DNA from: Hypomesus transpacificus
Lineage: Eukaryota > Chordata > Actinopteri > Osmeriformes > Osmeridae
DNA length: 64,000 nt
Direction of reading: 5' to 3'
NCBI RefSeq assembly: GCF_021917145.1
Contig: NC_061075.1
Coordinates: 982,215-1,046,214 of the forward strand
Within the stretch, counting starts at the first letter, position 1, and the number at the start of each line of letters is the position of its first letter. A program made the position numbers and the translations under genes. A model generated the notes under the pieces. The model did not search any database, was not told the origin of the DNA, and was given only the letters and a program-made list of their open reading frames with translations. Below, piece by piece: positions 22,760-35,500 of the stretch.

Positions 22760-24060
22760 TTCTCACACAGGCAAGATGAAAGCAGATGTCAGCGTTCTGT
22801 TCTTTTTCATGTGGCAGAGCATCTTCCCACTAACGTATCAGTGTGCACTTTTGAAACTGACTTAAATGCTGCATCACTGTTTACAAACAAACTGTGTCTA
22901 AAGCTGTCAGTATTAAGTAGAAATGAGTGAAGAGATTTTCTGTTTATGGCACGCTATCCTGCAGGAAAGTGTTTTAACTCAGGTCAGACTTTGATATTGA
23001 AGTTGTCATCCACACTGTTGAGTACCCTGTGAGATCGGCGCCAGTCTCTGAAGATGACAGGTTTTGTGGCTAATATTTGGAGATTTGTTCAAGTATTTGA
23101 TGCAGCGGTAGCTCATTCAGCAGGAAAGCCACCAACTAGTTTCAAATTGGGTCGTCTTTGACTCATCTCTAAAGTTGCCACGGTAAGCATTTTAGGGTGT
23201 GATTACATAAACCCCCTTTAGAGCTTGATACTTTTTCTTTCGAATGGTGCATTTGCCAGGAAAGACCACGATGGTGGTTAGGTCAGTTAAACCTCTTAAC
23301 TTCCTTTGAAAGTGAGGTACTGGTGGGAAAGGTTGCGTTAAAGTAAAGACTAAGAGAAAGAAAAATTGATGCTGAGGAATTTTATCTACAGATTCATTTG
23401 CTGATTAACAGAGTCAAATAATACAATTTTAATTACCTTAACCAGCCCTGCACTTAGTGATACCAGATATACCTCCCAACTCTGGAAACACTGGAACACA
23501 CATCTATACCTGTTTGAATTATTGTGCATATGTATGAGCTACATGTATGTTTGTATGTATGTTTTGTACATTCCCTTTATGTAATATGTGGTAGTCAGTA
23601 TGTCTGTATGTATTTATGTTTGTGTGTATGTATATATATATATATAAAATATGTGGTGACATAAAATCCAACAAGTTGGGCGGTTTTCATTAGTATTCTT
23701 GAGTGTGAAACAGTGTAACAGTGTGTTGATCCTTTTAAATTCAAAAAATATATTTGTAGAGCCCTTTTTAATGTCAATGTCACAGAGGGCTTCACACACG
23801 CTCATAAAACTGCCCCTCAACCAACCTCAGCCCTCAAGGAAGTTGTCCTCTTTAACCCGGCTTGAAGCGTGCATGGGTCATCCATGCTAACATCGAAGGA
23901 AACCTCCAGCCAAACAGGAAGTGAGAAAGGTACTGAGGTACATCAGAGAGAGAGAGAGAGGGAGAGAGAGAAGTGACGTTTGTGTGGGGGTGGAACCTTC
24001 AAGCCAGAGGTGCTATACAACCACCTTTCCTGTCTGCAGAGAACACACTCCTCAGTCACA
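22760..24060. other. Upstream region of faslg
   Basis: No gene was recognised. It contains a TG/TA-rich stretch (23540-23650), part of a dispersed repeat (23739-23850) and a GA tract (23945-23972). A TTTCCTGTCTGCAG acceptor-like site at about 24040 could end a non-coding first exon of faslg. Confidence 0.5.
23739..23850 (+). repeat. Dispersed repeat with CTGCCCCTCAACCAACCT
   Basis: The segment AAATATATTTGTAGAGCCC...GTCACAGAGGGCTTCACA...CTGCCCCTCAACCAACCT is also found, longer and better preserved, at 38578-38800. It is therefore part of an interspersed family. Confidence 0.7.
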
Positions 24061-24068
24061 CACACTCC

Positions 24069-26001
24069 ATGTCCTGCAGCATGACCACTCCATACCCCCA
24101 GGTGTTCATGGTGGACCACGGCAGAGATCCTCCCTCCACGGTCCATCCTCCAGACCTGGTCCCCTGTTGGATGTTCCCCCCGGCCCAAGAGAGGGTGAGG
24201 AGACGGGGGGGGAAGGAGTGGCCCTGCCAGGGGGCCCTGCTGCTGGCTGTGCTGTTTGTCCTGCTGCTGGTGTTTGCAGCTCTGGGACTGGGGGCCTTGC
24301 AGATCCACAGGCTACAGATGGAACTTGCTACGGTGCAACAGGTGAGACGACGCCAAGGGGAGAAGATCAGAGGGTTTGTGTGTGTGGGTGTGGGGGGGGG
24401 GGGTTGAAATTGATTAGAGAACATGTAATGTGTTGGAAAGTTGAAGAATTTAATGGGGTGGAAGGAAGGGTGAGATTTGCAAGGATGAGTGAGTTAAAAA
24501 GTATTGAGTTGTGAGTTAGTTGAATACTCAGGAGAATAGCCATAGAGACCTTTTTATTGCTCTCGCTGTCGTCAAAAGCTTCTGATTATATAAGTATTTG
24601 TTACCCCGTTTTTTCCAATTTGCTGCTGTGTAAACTTGCAGTGCGATTTCTCAGTGTGATATCACAATCCTGGAAATGGAGTGGGCAGTCTGAGGTCGGT
24701 GGTAGTAGAAGGTAGATGGAAATTATGTAAAACAAACGACCATACATTTTCGCAGGGGGTTTGAAACCCATCTGCATTTGAGCTGTGACATTTAAACACT
24801 GCTGAACTGCAACATCCAAGTTGTGGTCACCAGTCTGGCCTAACAGGATATGTTGTCAGCTCTACATCTCTGCTCATCACCTTCTACCACAAAATATCTG
24901 AACTCTGGTGTTAGAAAGGCTATCAGATCAGAAAAGGAAATGGTTTGTTGTCTTGCACAGCATTGAAATATGTATTTCTCCTTAAACAGGAAATATCTAC
25001 ACAAAATGGGGGGCCTGTGCTACAGAAGCAAGTTGGTGAGTCTCCCCCCCCCCCCTCTCTCTCTCTCTCTCTTTCTCTCTCCCCCTGCCTCTCTCTCTCC
25101 TTCTCCCCCTGCCTCCCTCCCTCCCTCTCTCTCTCCTGCCTCCCTCCCTCCCTCATTCTTTGGATTCTGCTTAATAGACCACTGTTCAGCATCCCCCTCT
25201 GTCCAGTAATCTCATAAAGGGGAATAAGAAAACAGGGGTGTCCTGCAGCTAATTTGGCTGTCATGATTCCAGGTCTCCAGGAAGCAGAACGACCTAGAGA
25301 GGAGACTGATGAAAGACCTGCAGCCCATGTCATTGGTAAGCTCCAGTCTTCATTTCCTTTCCTCCTCCCCTCTCCTCCTCCCCTCCTCCCCTCTCCTCCT
25401 CCCCTCTCCTCCTCTCCTCCTCGCCCCTCCTCCTCTCCTCCCCTCTCCTCCTCCCCTCCCTTTCTCCCCTCTCCCCTCTCCTCCTCCCCTCTCCTCCTCC
25501 CCTCCTCCCCTCCTCCCCTCCCCTCTCCTCCTCACCCCTCCTCCACTCTCTAACGCCGTCCTCTGCTCCCCCCTATTCTCCGCAGCAGGGTATGGCCAAG
25601 CTGGATCCAAGAAGACTCTGGGCTGGGAGCCCCAGACAGGCCGGGCATTCACCAAGGGGGGGGTGGTGTACCGAGCAGGGGAACTGCAGGTGAACCACAC
25701 CGGACTGTACCAAGTCTACTCACGGGTGGAATACCTCATCAAGCACTGCTCTCCCACAGATGGGCTGATCCACACTGTTCTCCTGAGGAGACCAGGGCAC
25801 TCCAAGGACCTCATTCTGATGCAGGCCCGCAGGGAGGGATTCTGTCGCTCCAACGGAGAACAGCAGCTGTGGTCGTCCGGTAGTCATCTGGGCTCGGTCC
25901 ATCAGCTCCAGGGGGGTGACGGGATCTACGTGAATGTGTCCAGACCGGACATGATCAGTCATAACCACAACGGCAACTTCTTTGGGCTTTACAAAGTCTA
26001 A
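24069..26001 (+). CDS. faslg: Fas ligand (TNF superfamily member 6)
   Basis: Four exons, join(24069..24341,24990..25035,25273..25335,25586..26001), give 265 aa, against 281 in human. It is a type II membrane protein with a ~54-aa cytosolic tail, one transmembrane helix (about 55-78, GALLLAVLFVLLLVFAALGL) and a stalk from exons 2-3. The TNF homology domain (128-265) contains GLYQVYSRVEYL, a Cys pair (KHCSP and GFCRS, like human C202/C233), two N-glycosylation motifs (NHT, NVS) and the C-terminus NFFGLYKV typical of Fas ligand. It triggers apoptosis through Fas on target cells (established). The cytosolic tail has only scattered prolines and lacks the long polyproline SH3-binding block of mammals. 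ATG 24069 was chosen; a second ATG lies four codons on. Exon 4 has a CAGCAG acceptor. AATAAA is at 26263-26268. Confidence 0.93.
25027..25152 (+). repeat. CT-rich tract (faslg intron 2)
   Basis: Begins at the exon 2 donor with CCCCCCCCC and continues as (CT)n and CCCTCC repeats. It encodes nothing. Confidence 0.9.
25357..25556 (+). repeat. CCTCCTCCCCT polypyrimidine tract (faslg intron 3)
   Basis: About 200 bp of C/T repeats fill almost the whole 250-bp intron up to the exon 4 acceptor, which uses a short separate pyrimidine run (CCCCCTATTCTCCGCAG). The repeat keeps several frames open and can mislead gene prediction upstream of exon 4. Confidence 0.9.
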
Positions 26002-26269
26002 AGGGGGACCCCTTAAAAAGCACAAGCTTTTATTTATTGGTGAAAGAGGCTGGGCCTCTTGTCGGGTGCGTTGACATGCATGAGACGTCCAGAAACACTA
26101 AGTCAGAAGGCAGTAGAACTAATAGGCAGCATGGGTATTTATTCTGATATGGGAGCATAGGGCTGAATGTACTTTTCATGGATAACTGTTACTTCAGATT
26201 GATGTTTGTCATGATGTATTGGCTGATAAACAAATGTGATTAACGTGCAGATGTGTGATTGTAATAAAA

Positions 26270-26516
26270 TATTTTCTTGGATTGGATGGGGTGGCATATC
26301 TTTCCGTTTGGCGTCAGCTCGTGCACGAACGCTGAACAGGTGGAAACGTTTGTATTAGTCAGCAGCACAATGTGGTAAGCACTAAGCACACCAAAAATGT
26401 GATAGAAAAATCAATATAATTATTGGATTAAATGTCACGAGAAAGATTTATGCACAATGCCATTTGCAAGTGCAGATAAAACATATTGCTTCTACACACG
26501 CACGCACACACAATAT

Positions 26517-26552
<36 letters not shown>

Positions 26553-27180
26553 TCTCGCTCTTAGCATGTGGTGGGCACAGGCGAGGGGGCTGCAGCATGT
26601 GAGCACTTCCTGCCGGCCTCAGATGAGGCACAGAGTGTTCCTTAGAAGCTGATTCTACTTCCTGTGTGAATGTCTCGTGGGTTGCAGTTTAAGAGGGGGG
26701 GAGGGGAGGAGGGGGGGAGGGGAGGGGAGGGGAGGGGAGGGGAGGAGGGGGGGGGGGGGGGAGGGGAGGGGAGGAGTGGGGGGGGGGAGGGGAGGGGAGC
26801 CTCAGACATACACACCAGAAATGCAGAAAGGTTTCGTTATGTTTTGCTGTCAGAACCATCGGGGCCCCAACATGCTCCAGTTTGGTGAAAACTGTGCATG
26901 CTGCATTGTTCACCTTTCCATTCGTTATTCATGTTGACATGGATGTTTAAAAGCTACGTCCACTAGCCAGAGTAGTGCCATTCATACAGTTCAATAAATG
27001 TTAGAGTCCTAATCCTAACCCTAATCCTAACATTGGCAAACCATGAGAACACAACAGTCATTACGTCACCGATTTCGGTACAGCACTGGCAAGCATGTCA
27101 GGCATTGATAAATAGAAACTTAAGAAGGGTAAAGGGTTAGTTACTGTCTAGGGAACCAAACCTCTTGAGAGGATGGTATT
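26270..27180. repeat. Spacer with CA and polypurine simple repeats
   Basis: It holds an ACAC microsatellite (26500-26551) and a GGGGAGG polypurine tract (26694-26800). No gene was recognised. Confidence 0.7.
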
Positions 27181-27189
27181 ATTGAGTCC

Positions 27190-27745
27190 ACAATTAGGGG
27201 CGGTTTTAGGCATGGGCCGACCGGTTAAATTAGGGGCGGCGTTTTCTGGCGAGAGGGGCGGCTTTTTACGCAGTTTGTGTGTTTGGCGCCCTCTGCTGTC
27301 CGGAAAAAAAGGTATTGCGTTTTTTAAGCAATTTTACGCAAACCCGTTCCGTGTACTCTCGGGGCGGACAATCCAGGATGTCGTCTCGGGTTCTCACTAA
27401 GTGAGAGGCAGCCGTCTACCCGGGGGCGCCCTCTTCTCGCACACTTTTGAACTGCATGACTGTCATTTCGTTTCTCTCAATCCCAACTGATTTTTGGATC
27501 TGTGATGTGATTGGGTACATGAATACAGGTACTTTTATAAGCACTTTGAAAGTGTTTCATAAGAATGATAGTAGTTCAGAGTATTTTAACATCTCAAATC
27601 ACAATGTATCTTATGCTCAATGGTACTATTCATTTAGCAGATGCTTTTATCCAAAGCGACTTCAAAAAGAGGATAAATAGTTAAACACTGCCCCCCCCCT
27701 TCCTTTGGCCCCCCAGTAAAAGTTATCTGGAACCACCACTGCCCC
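27190..27745. mobile_element. Possible decayed DNA transposon remnant
   Basis: The left side has GGGGCGGTTTTAGGCATGGGC and the right side, reverse-complemented, reads CAGTGGTGGTTCCAGATAACTTTTACTGGGG-like, so the ends show weak inverted similarity of the hAT kind. A SINE-tail fragment (27629-27665) sits inside. The boundaries and class are uncertain. Confidence 0.35.
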
Positions 27746-28756
27746 CTGATGAGCACCAAAACCTCCAGGACGCTCAACGTCTCCACGTCTTTCTTGACAG
27801 CGGCGGAGAGTGTCCACCAGAGGGCAGTCACATCCATACTGATACTGTTGGGATCACAAACCCTGCATGCCTGAAGCATGTTGGAGGCTGGCTCTGACAA
27901 GGATCTGTCCTGTCAACATGGGCAGAGGGAACACACCCTAAGACAACCACAGCTGTGTTATCTTCTTCGGAAAAAGAGGGTCGGATGTGCCACGCACTTT
28001 TAGAAAAATGCCCCCCACCCTCCCCACACACATACACATGCACATGCTCGTTTTAAGACACATCCTAAGTTATAAATCTAAATGTTTAAAGCAGTCCCAC
28101 CCACGTATGGAAAACAATACGTGCCCCTTGCACACTCATCAGGGTGGCAGAACACAGCAGTCCCCCCCCCTTTTATGATTACGGCCTTGCGGTAAAATGA
28201 GAATCCGCTGTGCTGAGTCAGAATGGCGTTGTGGAACTGGCCTTAAGGGTCCTCACGTCCCATAACGTCCTGATGAAACCACAACAGAGGTACCGTGGTT
28301 TTGGCACTAAAAATAAGATCAATGTTCAAAAGACATGGTTTACCAGAACATTTACAAGAAAAAAGATTTCTTGTGAAATGAAATCCCCCATCTCACTCTA
28401 ATAACCGCCCCTGACATTGTCCCCTATGTTGGAAGTAAACGTCTTTCTCCTGCTGTAGAAGTGAATGGATGTTATCTGTGTAGACAAGGCATCATGTAGC
28501 CTATGTCTGAGTTTCAATGGCTTGGACCTGAAATTAAATACTGTTTCTAAGCAGATTTAATTGCTTATTGATTGAATTGAATTTGTCATTGCTTCTAATG
28601 TGCTATTCTATGTGTTTAATTTTTTCTTCTGTAATCACGCACCTGGTACCTGAACGCTTGAGATTTCTTCAAGATCACATGAAATTAATCAAATTCATTT
28701 GAACCGAATCTTTCACGTCTGGAACTGAATGTTTCAGTCATGAAAACTTTTACAGT
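27746..28756. other. Spacer, no gene seen
   Basis: Short open frames on both strands (for example 27634-27900 minus) show no recognised domain. Nothing supports a gene. Confidence 0.5.
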
Positions 28757-28943
28757 ACATTACATTTAGTCATTTAGCAGACACTCCTATCCAGAGCGAC
28801 TTACAGTAAGTACAGGGACATTCTCCCCGAGGGAAGTAGGGTAGGTTGCCCAAGGACACAACGTCATTTCGCACGGCCTGGAATCGAACCGGCAACCTTC
28901 TGATTAACAGCCTGAGTCCCTAACCGCTCAGCCATCTGACCCT
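28757..28943 (-). repeat. tRNA-derived SINE copy
   Basis: Minus-strand copy of the family described at 968-1173, nearly complete from the TTTAGCAGACACTCCTATCC tail to the CTCAGCCATCTGACCC head. Confidence 0.87.
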
Positions 28944-31900
28944 TTTAGTTGACTCCAATATATCATAAATGATGGGATAAGTGTTTTTTGTGTGTGTGTG
29001 AGGACAACCACCCCCTCCATGATCCGAGCCAGCGAGGGGGGGGGGGCACACACCAACACGATCCTGTTCTTAGTCGACACGCGAAGAGAAGAGTGAACAC
29101 ATAGGAAGCTCAAATGAAATCGAGACTTTGAATCGCAACTGATAAGCCTGTACTGGGGGTCTACCAGTCATTTGTTTTGATACAAACACAGAGAGTTCAG
29201 AGAAACAGACAGGGACACCAGTGAGCCAGGGAAAGCCCCTGATGCTTGATACAGATGGGAGCCCTTTCTTGACTATTTCTCTTCCCCCCCCCGTCTGTCT
29301 ATCTCTCTCTCTCTCCCACTCTCTTCCACTTTTTCATTTTCTATCTTTCTCCCCTCTCTCGTTTTCTCTCTTTGTATCTCACTCTCTCCTCTCAGGGCAC
29401 AGAGTGAGATGAGGTCAGGGTGATAACTGAGGTAACAGTCATACAGTCATTATCAGAATGACAGGACAGACTAGCTCCCATTGTGGGTTGGAGCATGGTC
29501 TAAGGGGAGCCCCCCTCACAGTGTGTGTGTGTGTGTGTGTGTGTGAGTGTGTGTGTGTGCACAACCTCAATTGGCTTAACCCTTGTTGCATCCCACCTGT
29601 CGTTTCCCAGAAACACACACCAGTCTGCCTGATTTTCCAACATACAGCTTACAGACGTTATTTCTTTCCACAAACTTGTGTTTACGAAGATGACATTTTC
29701 CTGTCCCTCTTTCTCTCTCCCTCTCTCGTTCTCTTTGATGCACTCTGACAGCTTCAGTATGACTCAGATGTCGTTTGGCCTGAACGAGCCCGTCAACCAG
29801 AACACAGAAAGTGTTCAGCTACTGCGCCCGCGCTGCAGGTACACGTTCCCCGAGCACACCTTAGTGGTCAATACATCCAAATAATAAAACACATTTAATA
29901 TTTGACTCTCCTCTTTTCTCCTTCTCCTTCTCCTTCTCTCCTCTCCCATCCCCTCCTATCTGTGCACCCCTCAACATTATCTTCACCTCCATGTCTATGT
30001 CTCTACCAACATGGCATCAGAAGGACTTGATGAAACAGGCCCACATACACTATCATGTGTCTATGACCCATTTTGACTAACTGGAATGCAACTGTTTGAT
30101 GTTGAAAAGGGTTGTTATGTCGACATAACAACACTTTTCTTGACTGGAATAATGTGGGGAAAGATTTTCTGTTGATTAAATCCAGGAACAGTGTTTTGCA
30201 ATTTGTGTTTCATCTGACGACACATCGAATTGCTCGCCAACTAATATATGTTTGCTCCTTGAATTCCGGTCACTTTGGAAACAATGATACCATATTTATC
30301 AATTCATATACATATACAGTGAGTATAAACGGTCTGTACTATATTTAACTCTGAAGTGTCGAATCACCTGCGCTGACACTACCTCTCTGACAGGAAGTCA
30401 GCTGACCTATGTGGCTGTGATCGAGGTGGAAATGTTTATCGCAACGGAAAGAGAGACCAGAAGACAGACAACCCAAGGCTGGTGGGAACACAAACACACT
30501 CACTCTAACATACCAAACACCTAACCTGAGCTCCTGTGCACAGCGCAGGTCCCACCAGTCAGTAGAGAGTAGGGAAAGAAGAGGATGGTTCAAAACAGGG
30601 TAGGTTATCCCCTCAGACACACACACATACGGGGTGGACTTGGGTCTGAATGGAAATGCGGCAGGGTCGTGACGCACTATGCACCACAGTTTCCCGGTTC
30701 ACTGGAAGGGAAAGATGGGTAGCCTACTCCTACCTGCTGCAAGACGATCACCCTATTATCTTTTCTGCTAGATTAAAACTCCTTTTATGTCTGTCAGTCT
30801 GTTTCCCCGCTCATCAGGAGTGGGCAACCGTTATGCACCCATGTCCGCCGTCACAAAACGATCTCTTTCTATTTGAAAGGCAACATTTGTTATAGTTTGT
30901 CGACATCAGATTGTAAATGATTTTGGTTTTACACTGAGAAAGGCTTGCCGTTGTTTCTTAGATTCTTCTGAAGACCAGGTGGCAAAAGCACAGGAATCAT
31001 ATTGTGCTCTAAGCCCATGCATAGGAAATTGTTACGCAAGTATCTTCATCAAAAAACACCAGGTTGTGTGCATTTACTGTTAGATCACAGCTTTCTCTCC
31101 CTTAAAACGACAGACAGACAGACAGACACAGCTAAACATACAAACAGACAGACAGACAGACAGACACACATGCTAAACACACATGTAGAGCACCTCACCT
31201 ATCCCTGAACACAAAAGTACCGCGCAAACCAAAATAAATACTTTCTCCTTGAATAGCATGTCTTGCCTGTCTTTATTCTATTTCTGTATGGTTTGTCTTT
31301 CGGTCTAAAGATGGCCGCCTGTTTCATGTCCTTTTATGGTCTTTTATTGGGCTGTTAACCGGAAATTCCTGGTTATCTTGAGGATCCTTGAGGACTGAAA
31401 CTACTCAGCATACATCCAGACTTACCCTGACCAGCATGATTCAGCATCAAAGTGGAAACCTGAAAGCTGAAATTTAAAACAGGCCGAAATCTTCCTGCCA
31501 GATTCTGTGGGTGTATGAAGCGTTTCTGATCACAGATAAATTTAGTCTGTAACATTTAAGCTGTTGAGTTCAAGCAAAAATACTGCAACACTGTGCTGTT
31601 TGAATGCACAAGTCTGAATTTGTGTTTAAGTGACAAGATTTTGCACATTGAGACTCCACTAATTTAACCCACTCTTAAATCAGAGTACACAGTATTTGCA
31701 ACCTAATACTGAAACTTCTCCACATCAGCCCAGCTACTTGTTGCTCCAAAATCATATTGTACATAAAATGTGGGTGTTAGGCTGGCCTTTATGAGACATA
31801 CAGTACATTGGGCGTCTATAGTAATGGCTTTTTGCATGACCTATTCTGAAACCCAACATTCACAAAGAAAGGGAAAGGCCACAGTAATGTCATGTTTTCA

Positions 31901-32520
31901 CCTTTTTCTCTGTATTTGAATGTTCACTTGGGACTCTGTCCTCAGTGAACTAACCTAAACTAAGGTTAGTAAACTAACCTTTAGAAAACTAACTAAAGTA
32001 AACCTTAGTTAGTTTACCTCAGTAAACCAACTAAACTAATTGTTAGAAATGAATAATGCAGGACTCTCAAGTCTCATGTATTCGCCGTGAGACTCACCCA
32101 TTTCAACCGTTTGTCACACTAGAGAAATAAGGGATTACTTGTCCCGCTATATACAATTACTGGACTAAGCGCAGGCATACTGAGATGATAGTTGTTTCCA
32201 GTTATACAGAGGGAAAAAGCGATCCGAAAACATCACCCTGAACTATTGAGTGTCAAGCTACTGTCTGCATTCTGGAAGACTCAGTCGTTCTTTTCTCTCA
32301 ACCAATCATCTCACCAAAGTTATATTTTGCATCTCTCCAAAGTTATTTTTAGGATTTAGCAAAACATTTTATTCATTCCACATGGGGGCTTTTCCCTCAC
32401 AAGTTGAACGTTGCAAGGGGAAGTTACTGGACAGAGGACTAGTTCACTCATGGTTGAGGTGTCAGTGGTTACCAAAAACCTAGTAGATGTAGAGCAATAC
32501 TGATACTGGAAGGATAGCCA
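28944..32520. other. Spacer between faslg and the LINE
   Basis: No protein-coding gene was recognised. Simple repeats occur: CT-rich at 29282-29400, GT at 29520-29560, and GACA at 31108-31170. A cluster of short inverted AACTAACC/GGTTAGTT motifs lies at 31945-32040. Confidence 0.55.
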
Positions 32521-32522
32521 CT

Positions 32523-32523
32523 T

Positions 32524-32565
<42 letters not shown>

Positions 32566-35500
32566 TCTGCCGCTTGTCCGGGGATCGGGTCGCGGGGGCA
32601 GCGACCTAAGCAGGGAGGCCCAGACTTCCCTCCCCCCGGCCACTTCCGCCAGCTCTTCCTGGGGGACCCCAAGGCGTTCCCAGGCCAGCCGAGAGACATA
32701 GTCCCTCCAGCGTGTCCTGGGTCTTCCCCGGGGCCTCTTCCCAGTGGGACGTGCCCGGAACACCTCACCAGGGAGGCGTCCAGGAGGCATCCTAATCAGA
32801 TGCCCGAGCCACCTCAGCTGGCTCCTCTCGACGCGGAGGAGCAGCGGTTCTACTCTGAGCCCCTCCCGGATGACCGAGCTTCTCACCCTATCTCTAAGGG
32901 AGAGCCCGGACACCCTACGGAGAAAGCTCATTTCGGCCGCTTGTATTCGCGATCTCGTTCTTTCGGTCACTACCCATAGTTCGTGACCATAGGTGAGGGT
33001 AGGAACGTAGATCGACTGGTAAATAGAGAGCTTCGCCTTTCGACTCAGCTCCTTCTTCACCACGACGGACCGATGCAGAGCCCGCATCACTGCGGACGCC
33101 GCACCGATCCGCCTGTCGACCTCGCGCTCCATTCTTCCCTCACTCGTGAACAAGACCCCGAGATACTTGAACTCCTCCGCTTGGTTCAGGATCTCCTCCC
33201 CGACCCGGAGATGGCACTCCACCCTTTTCCGGTCGATTACCATGGCCTCAGATTTGGAGGTGCTGATTCGCATCCCAGCCGCTTCACATTCGGTTGCGAA
33301 CCGCTCCAGTGAGAGCTGAAGGTCACGGCCCGATGAAGCCAACAGGACCACATCATCCGCAAAAAGCAGCGACCCGATCCTGAGGTCACCAAACCGGACC
33401 CCCTCAACACCCTGGCTGCGCCTAGAAATTCTGTCCATATAGGTAATGAACAGAATCGGTGACATAGGGCAGCCCTGGCGGAGTCCAACCCTCACCGGAA
33501 ACAAGTTCGACTTACTACCGGCAATGCGGACCAAACTCTGGCACCGGTCGTACAGGGACCGGACAGCCCCGATCAGGAAATCCGGTACCCCGTACTCTCG
33601 GAGCACCCCCCACATGAGCCCCCGAGGGACACGGTCGAACGCCTTTTCCAAATCCACAAAACATGTGTAGACTGGTTGGGCGAACTCCCATGTACCCTCC
33701 AGGACTCCGCGGAGGGTATAAAGCTGGTCCACTGTTCCACGGCCAGGACGAAAACCACATTGCTCCTCCTGAATCCGAGGTTCGACAATCCGACGGACCC
33801 TCCTCTCCAGGACCCCTGAATAGACTTTCCCAGGGAGGCTGAGGAGTGTGATCCCCCTAAAGTTGGAGCACACCCTCCGGTCCCCCTTTTTAAAGAGGGG
33901 AACCACCACCCCGGTCTGCCAGTCCAGAGGCACTGTCCCCGATGTCCACGCGATGTTGCAGAGTCGTGTCAACCAAGACAGCCCTACAACATCCAGAGCC
34001 TTAAGGAACTCCGGGCGGACCTCATCCACCCCAGGGGCCCTGCCACCGCGGAGCTTTTCAACCACCTCGGCGACCTCAGCCCCAGAGATAGAAGGGCCCC
34101 CCCCGATGTCCCCAGACTCTGCCTCCACGTCGGAAAGCGTGTTGGTGGAATTAAGGAGGTCTTCGAAGTATTCCTTCCACCGATCCAGGACGTCCCCCGT
34201 CGAGGTCAGCAGCGCACCATCCCCACCGTATACAGTGTTGACAGAGCACTGCTTCCCCCTCCGCCGGATGGTGGTCCAGAACCTTTTTGAAGCCGTTCGG
34301 AAGTCATTCTCCATGGCCTCGCCGAACTCCTCCCATGCCCGGGTTTTTGCCTCCGCGACCGCCAAAGCCGCGTTCCGCTTGGCCTGCCGGTACACATCAG
34401 CTGCCTCTGGAGTCCTACCAGCCAATAAAGTCCGATAGGCCTCCTTCTTCAGCTTGACGGCATCCCTCACCTCCGGAGTCCACCACCGGGTCCGAGGGTT
34501 ACCGCCGCGACATGCACCGACCGCCCTGCGGCCGCAGCTCCGGTCAGCCGCTTCAACAATGGAGGCCCGGAACATGGCCCATTCGGACTCAATGTCCCCG
34601 GCCCCCCCCGAGACATGATCGAAGCTCTCCCGGAGGTGGGAGTTGAAGCTCCTTCTGACAGAGGGTTCCGCCAGACGTTCCCAGCAGACCCTCACATTAC
34701 GTTTGGGCCTGCCAGGCCTGACCGGCGTCCTCCCCCACCATCGAAGCCAACTCACCACCAGGTGGTGATCAGTTGACAGCTCCGCCCCTCTCCTCACCCG
34801 AGTGTCCAAGACATGCGGCCCCAAGTCCGATGACACGACTACAAAGTCGATCATCGAACTGAGACCTCGGGTGTCCTGGTGCCAGGTGCACATATGGACA
34901 CCCTTATGCTTGAACATGGTGTTCGTTATGGACAAACCGTGTCTAGCACAGAAGTCCAACAACAAAACACCACTCGGGTTCAGATCGGGGGGGCCGTTCC
35001 TCCCAATCACGCCCCTCCAGGTCTCACTGTCATTGCCCACATGAGCATTGAAGTCCCCCAGGAGGACGAGGGAATCCCCAGGAGGAGCGCTTTCCAGCAC
35101 CCCCCCCAGAGACTCCAAAAAGGGTGGGTACTCTGAGCTGCCGTTTGGTGCATAAGCACAAACGACAGTGAGGACCCGTCCCCCCACCCGAAGGCGGAGG
35201 GAGGCTACCCTCTCGTCCACCGGGGTGAACCCCAATGTACAGGCGCCGAACCGAGGGGAAACCAGTATTCCCACCCCAGCTCGACGCCTCTCACCAAGGG
35301 CAACTCCAGAGTGGAAGAGAGTCCAGCCCCTCTCAAGGAGACTGGTTCCGGAGCCCACGCTGTGCGTCGAGGCGAGGCCGACTATATCTAGCCGGAAACT
35401 CTCTACCTCGCGCACCAGCTCAGGCTCCTTTCCCGCCAGCGAGGTGACGTTCCACGTCCCTAAAGCTAACTTTTGCAGCCGAGGATCGGACCGCCAAGGC

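Noticed and set aside
22085-22865. Three plus-strand frames of 192-226 codons
   Set aside because: Pure C/T tract with no stop codons possible; composition only Leu, Pro, Ser and Phe.
26998-27030. Telomere-like CCTAATCCTAACCCTAATCC sequence
   Set aside because: Only about four degenerate units, too short to be an interstitial telomeric array.
27634-27900. Minus-strand frame of 88 codons that looked like a possible exon
   Set aside because: No known domain; it runs into a SINE-tail fragment and a suspected transposon end.
29678-29884. Plus-strand frame with MTQMSFGLNEPVNQNTESVQ
   Set aside because: Natural-looking composition, but no splice sites, neighbours or recognised family support it.
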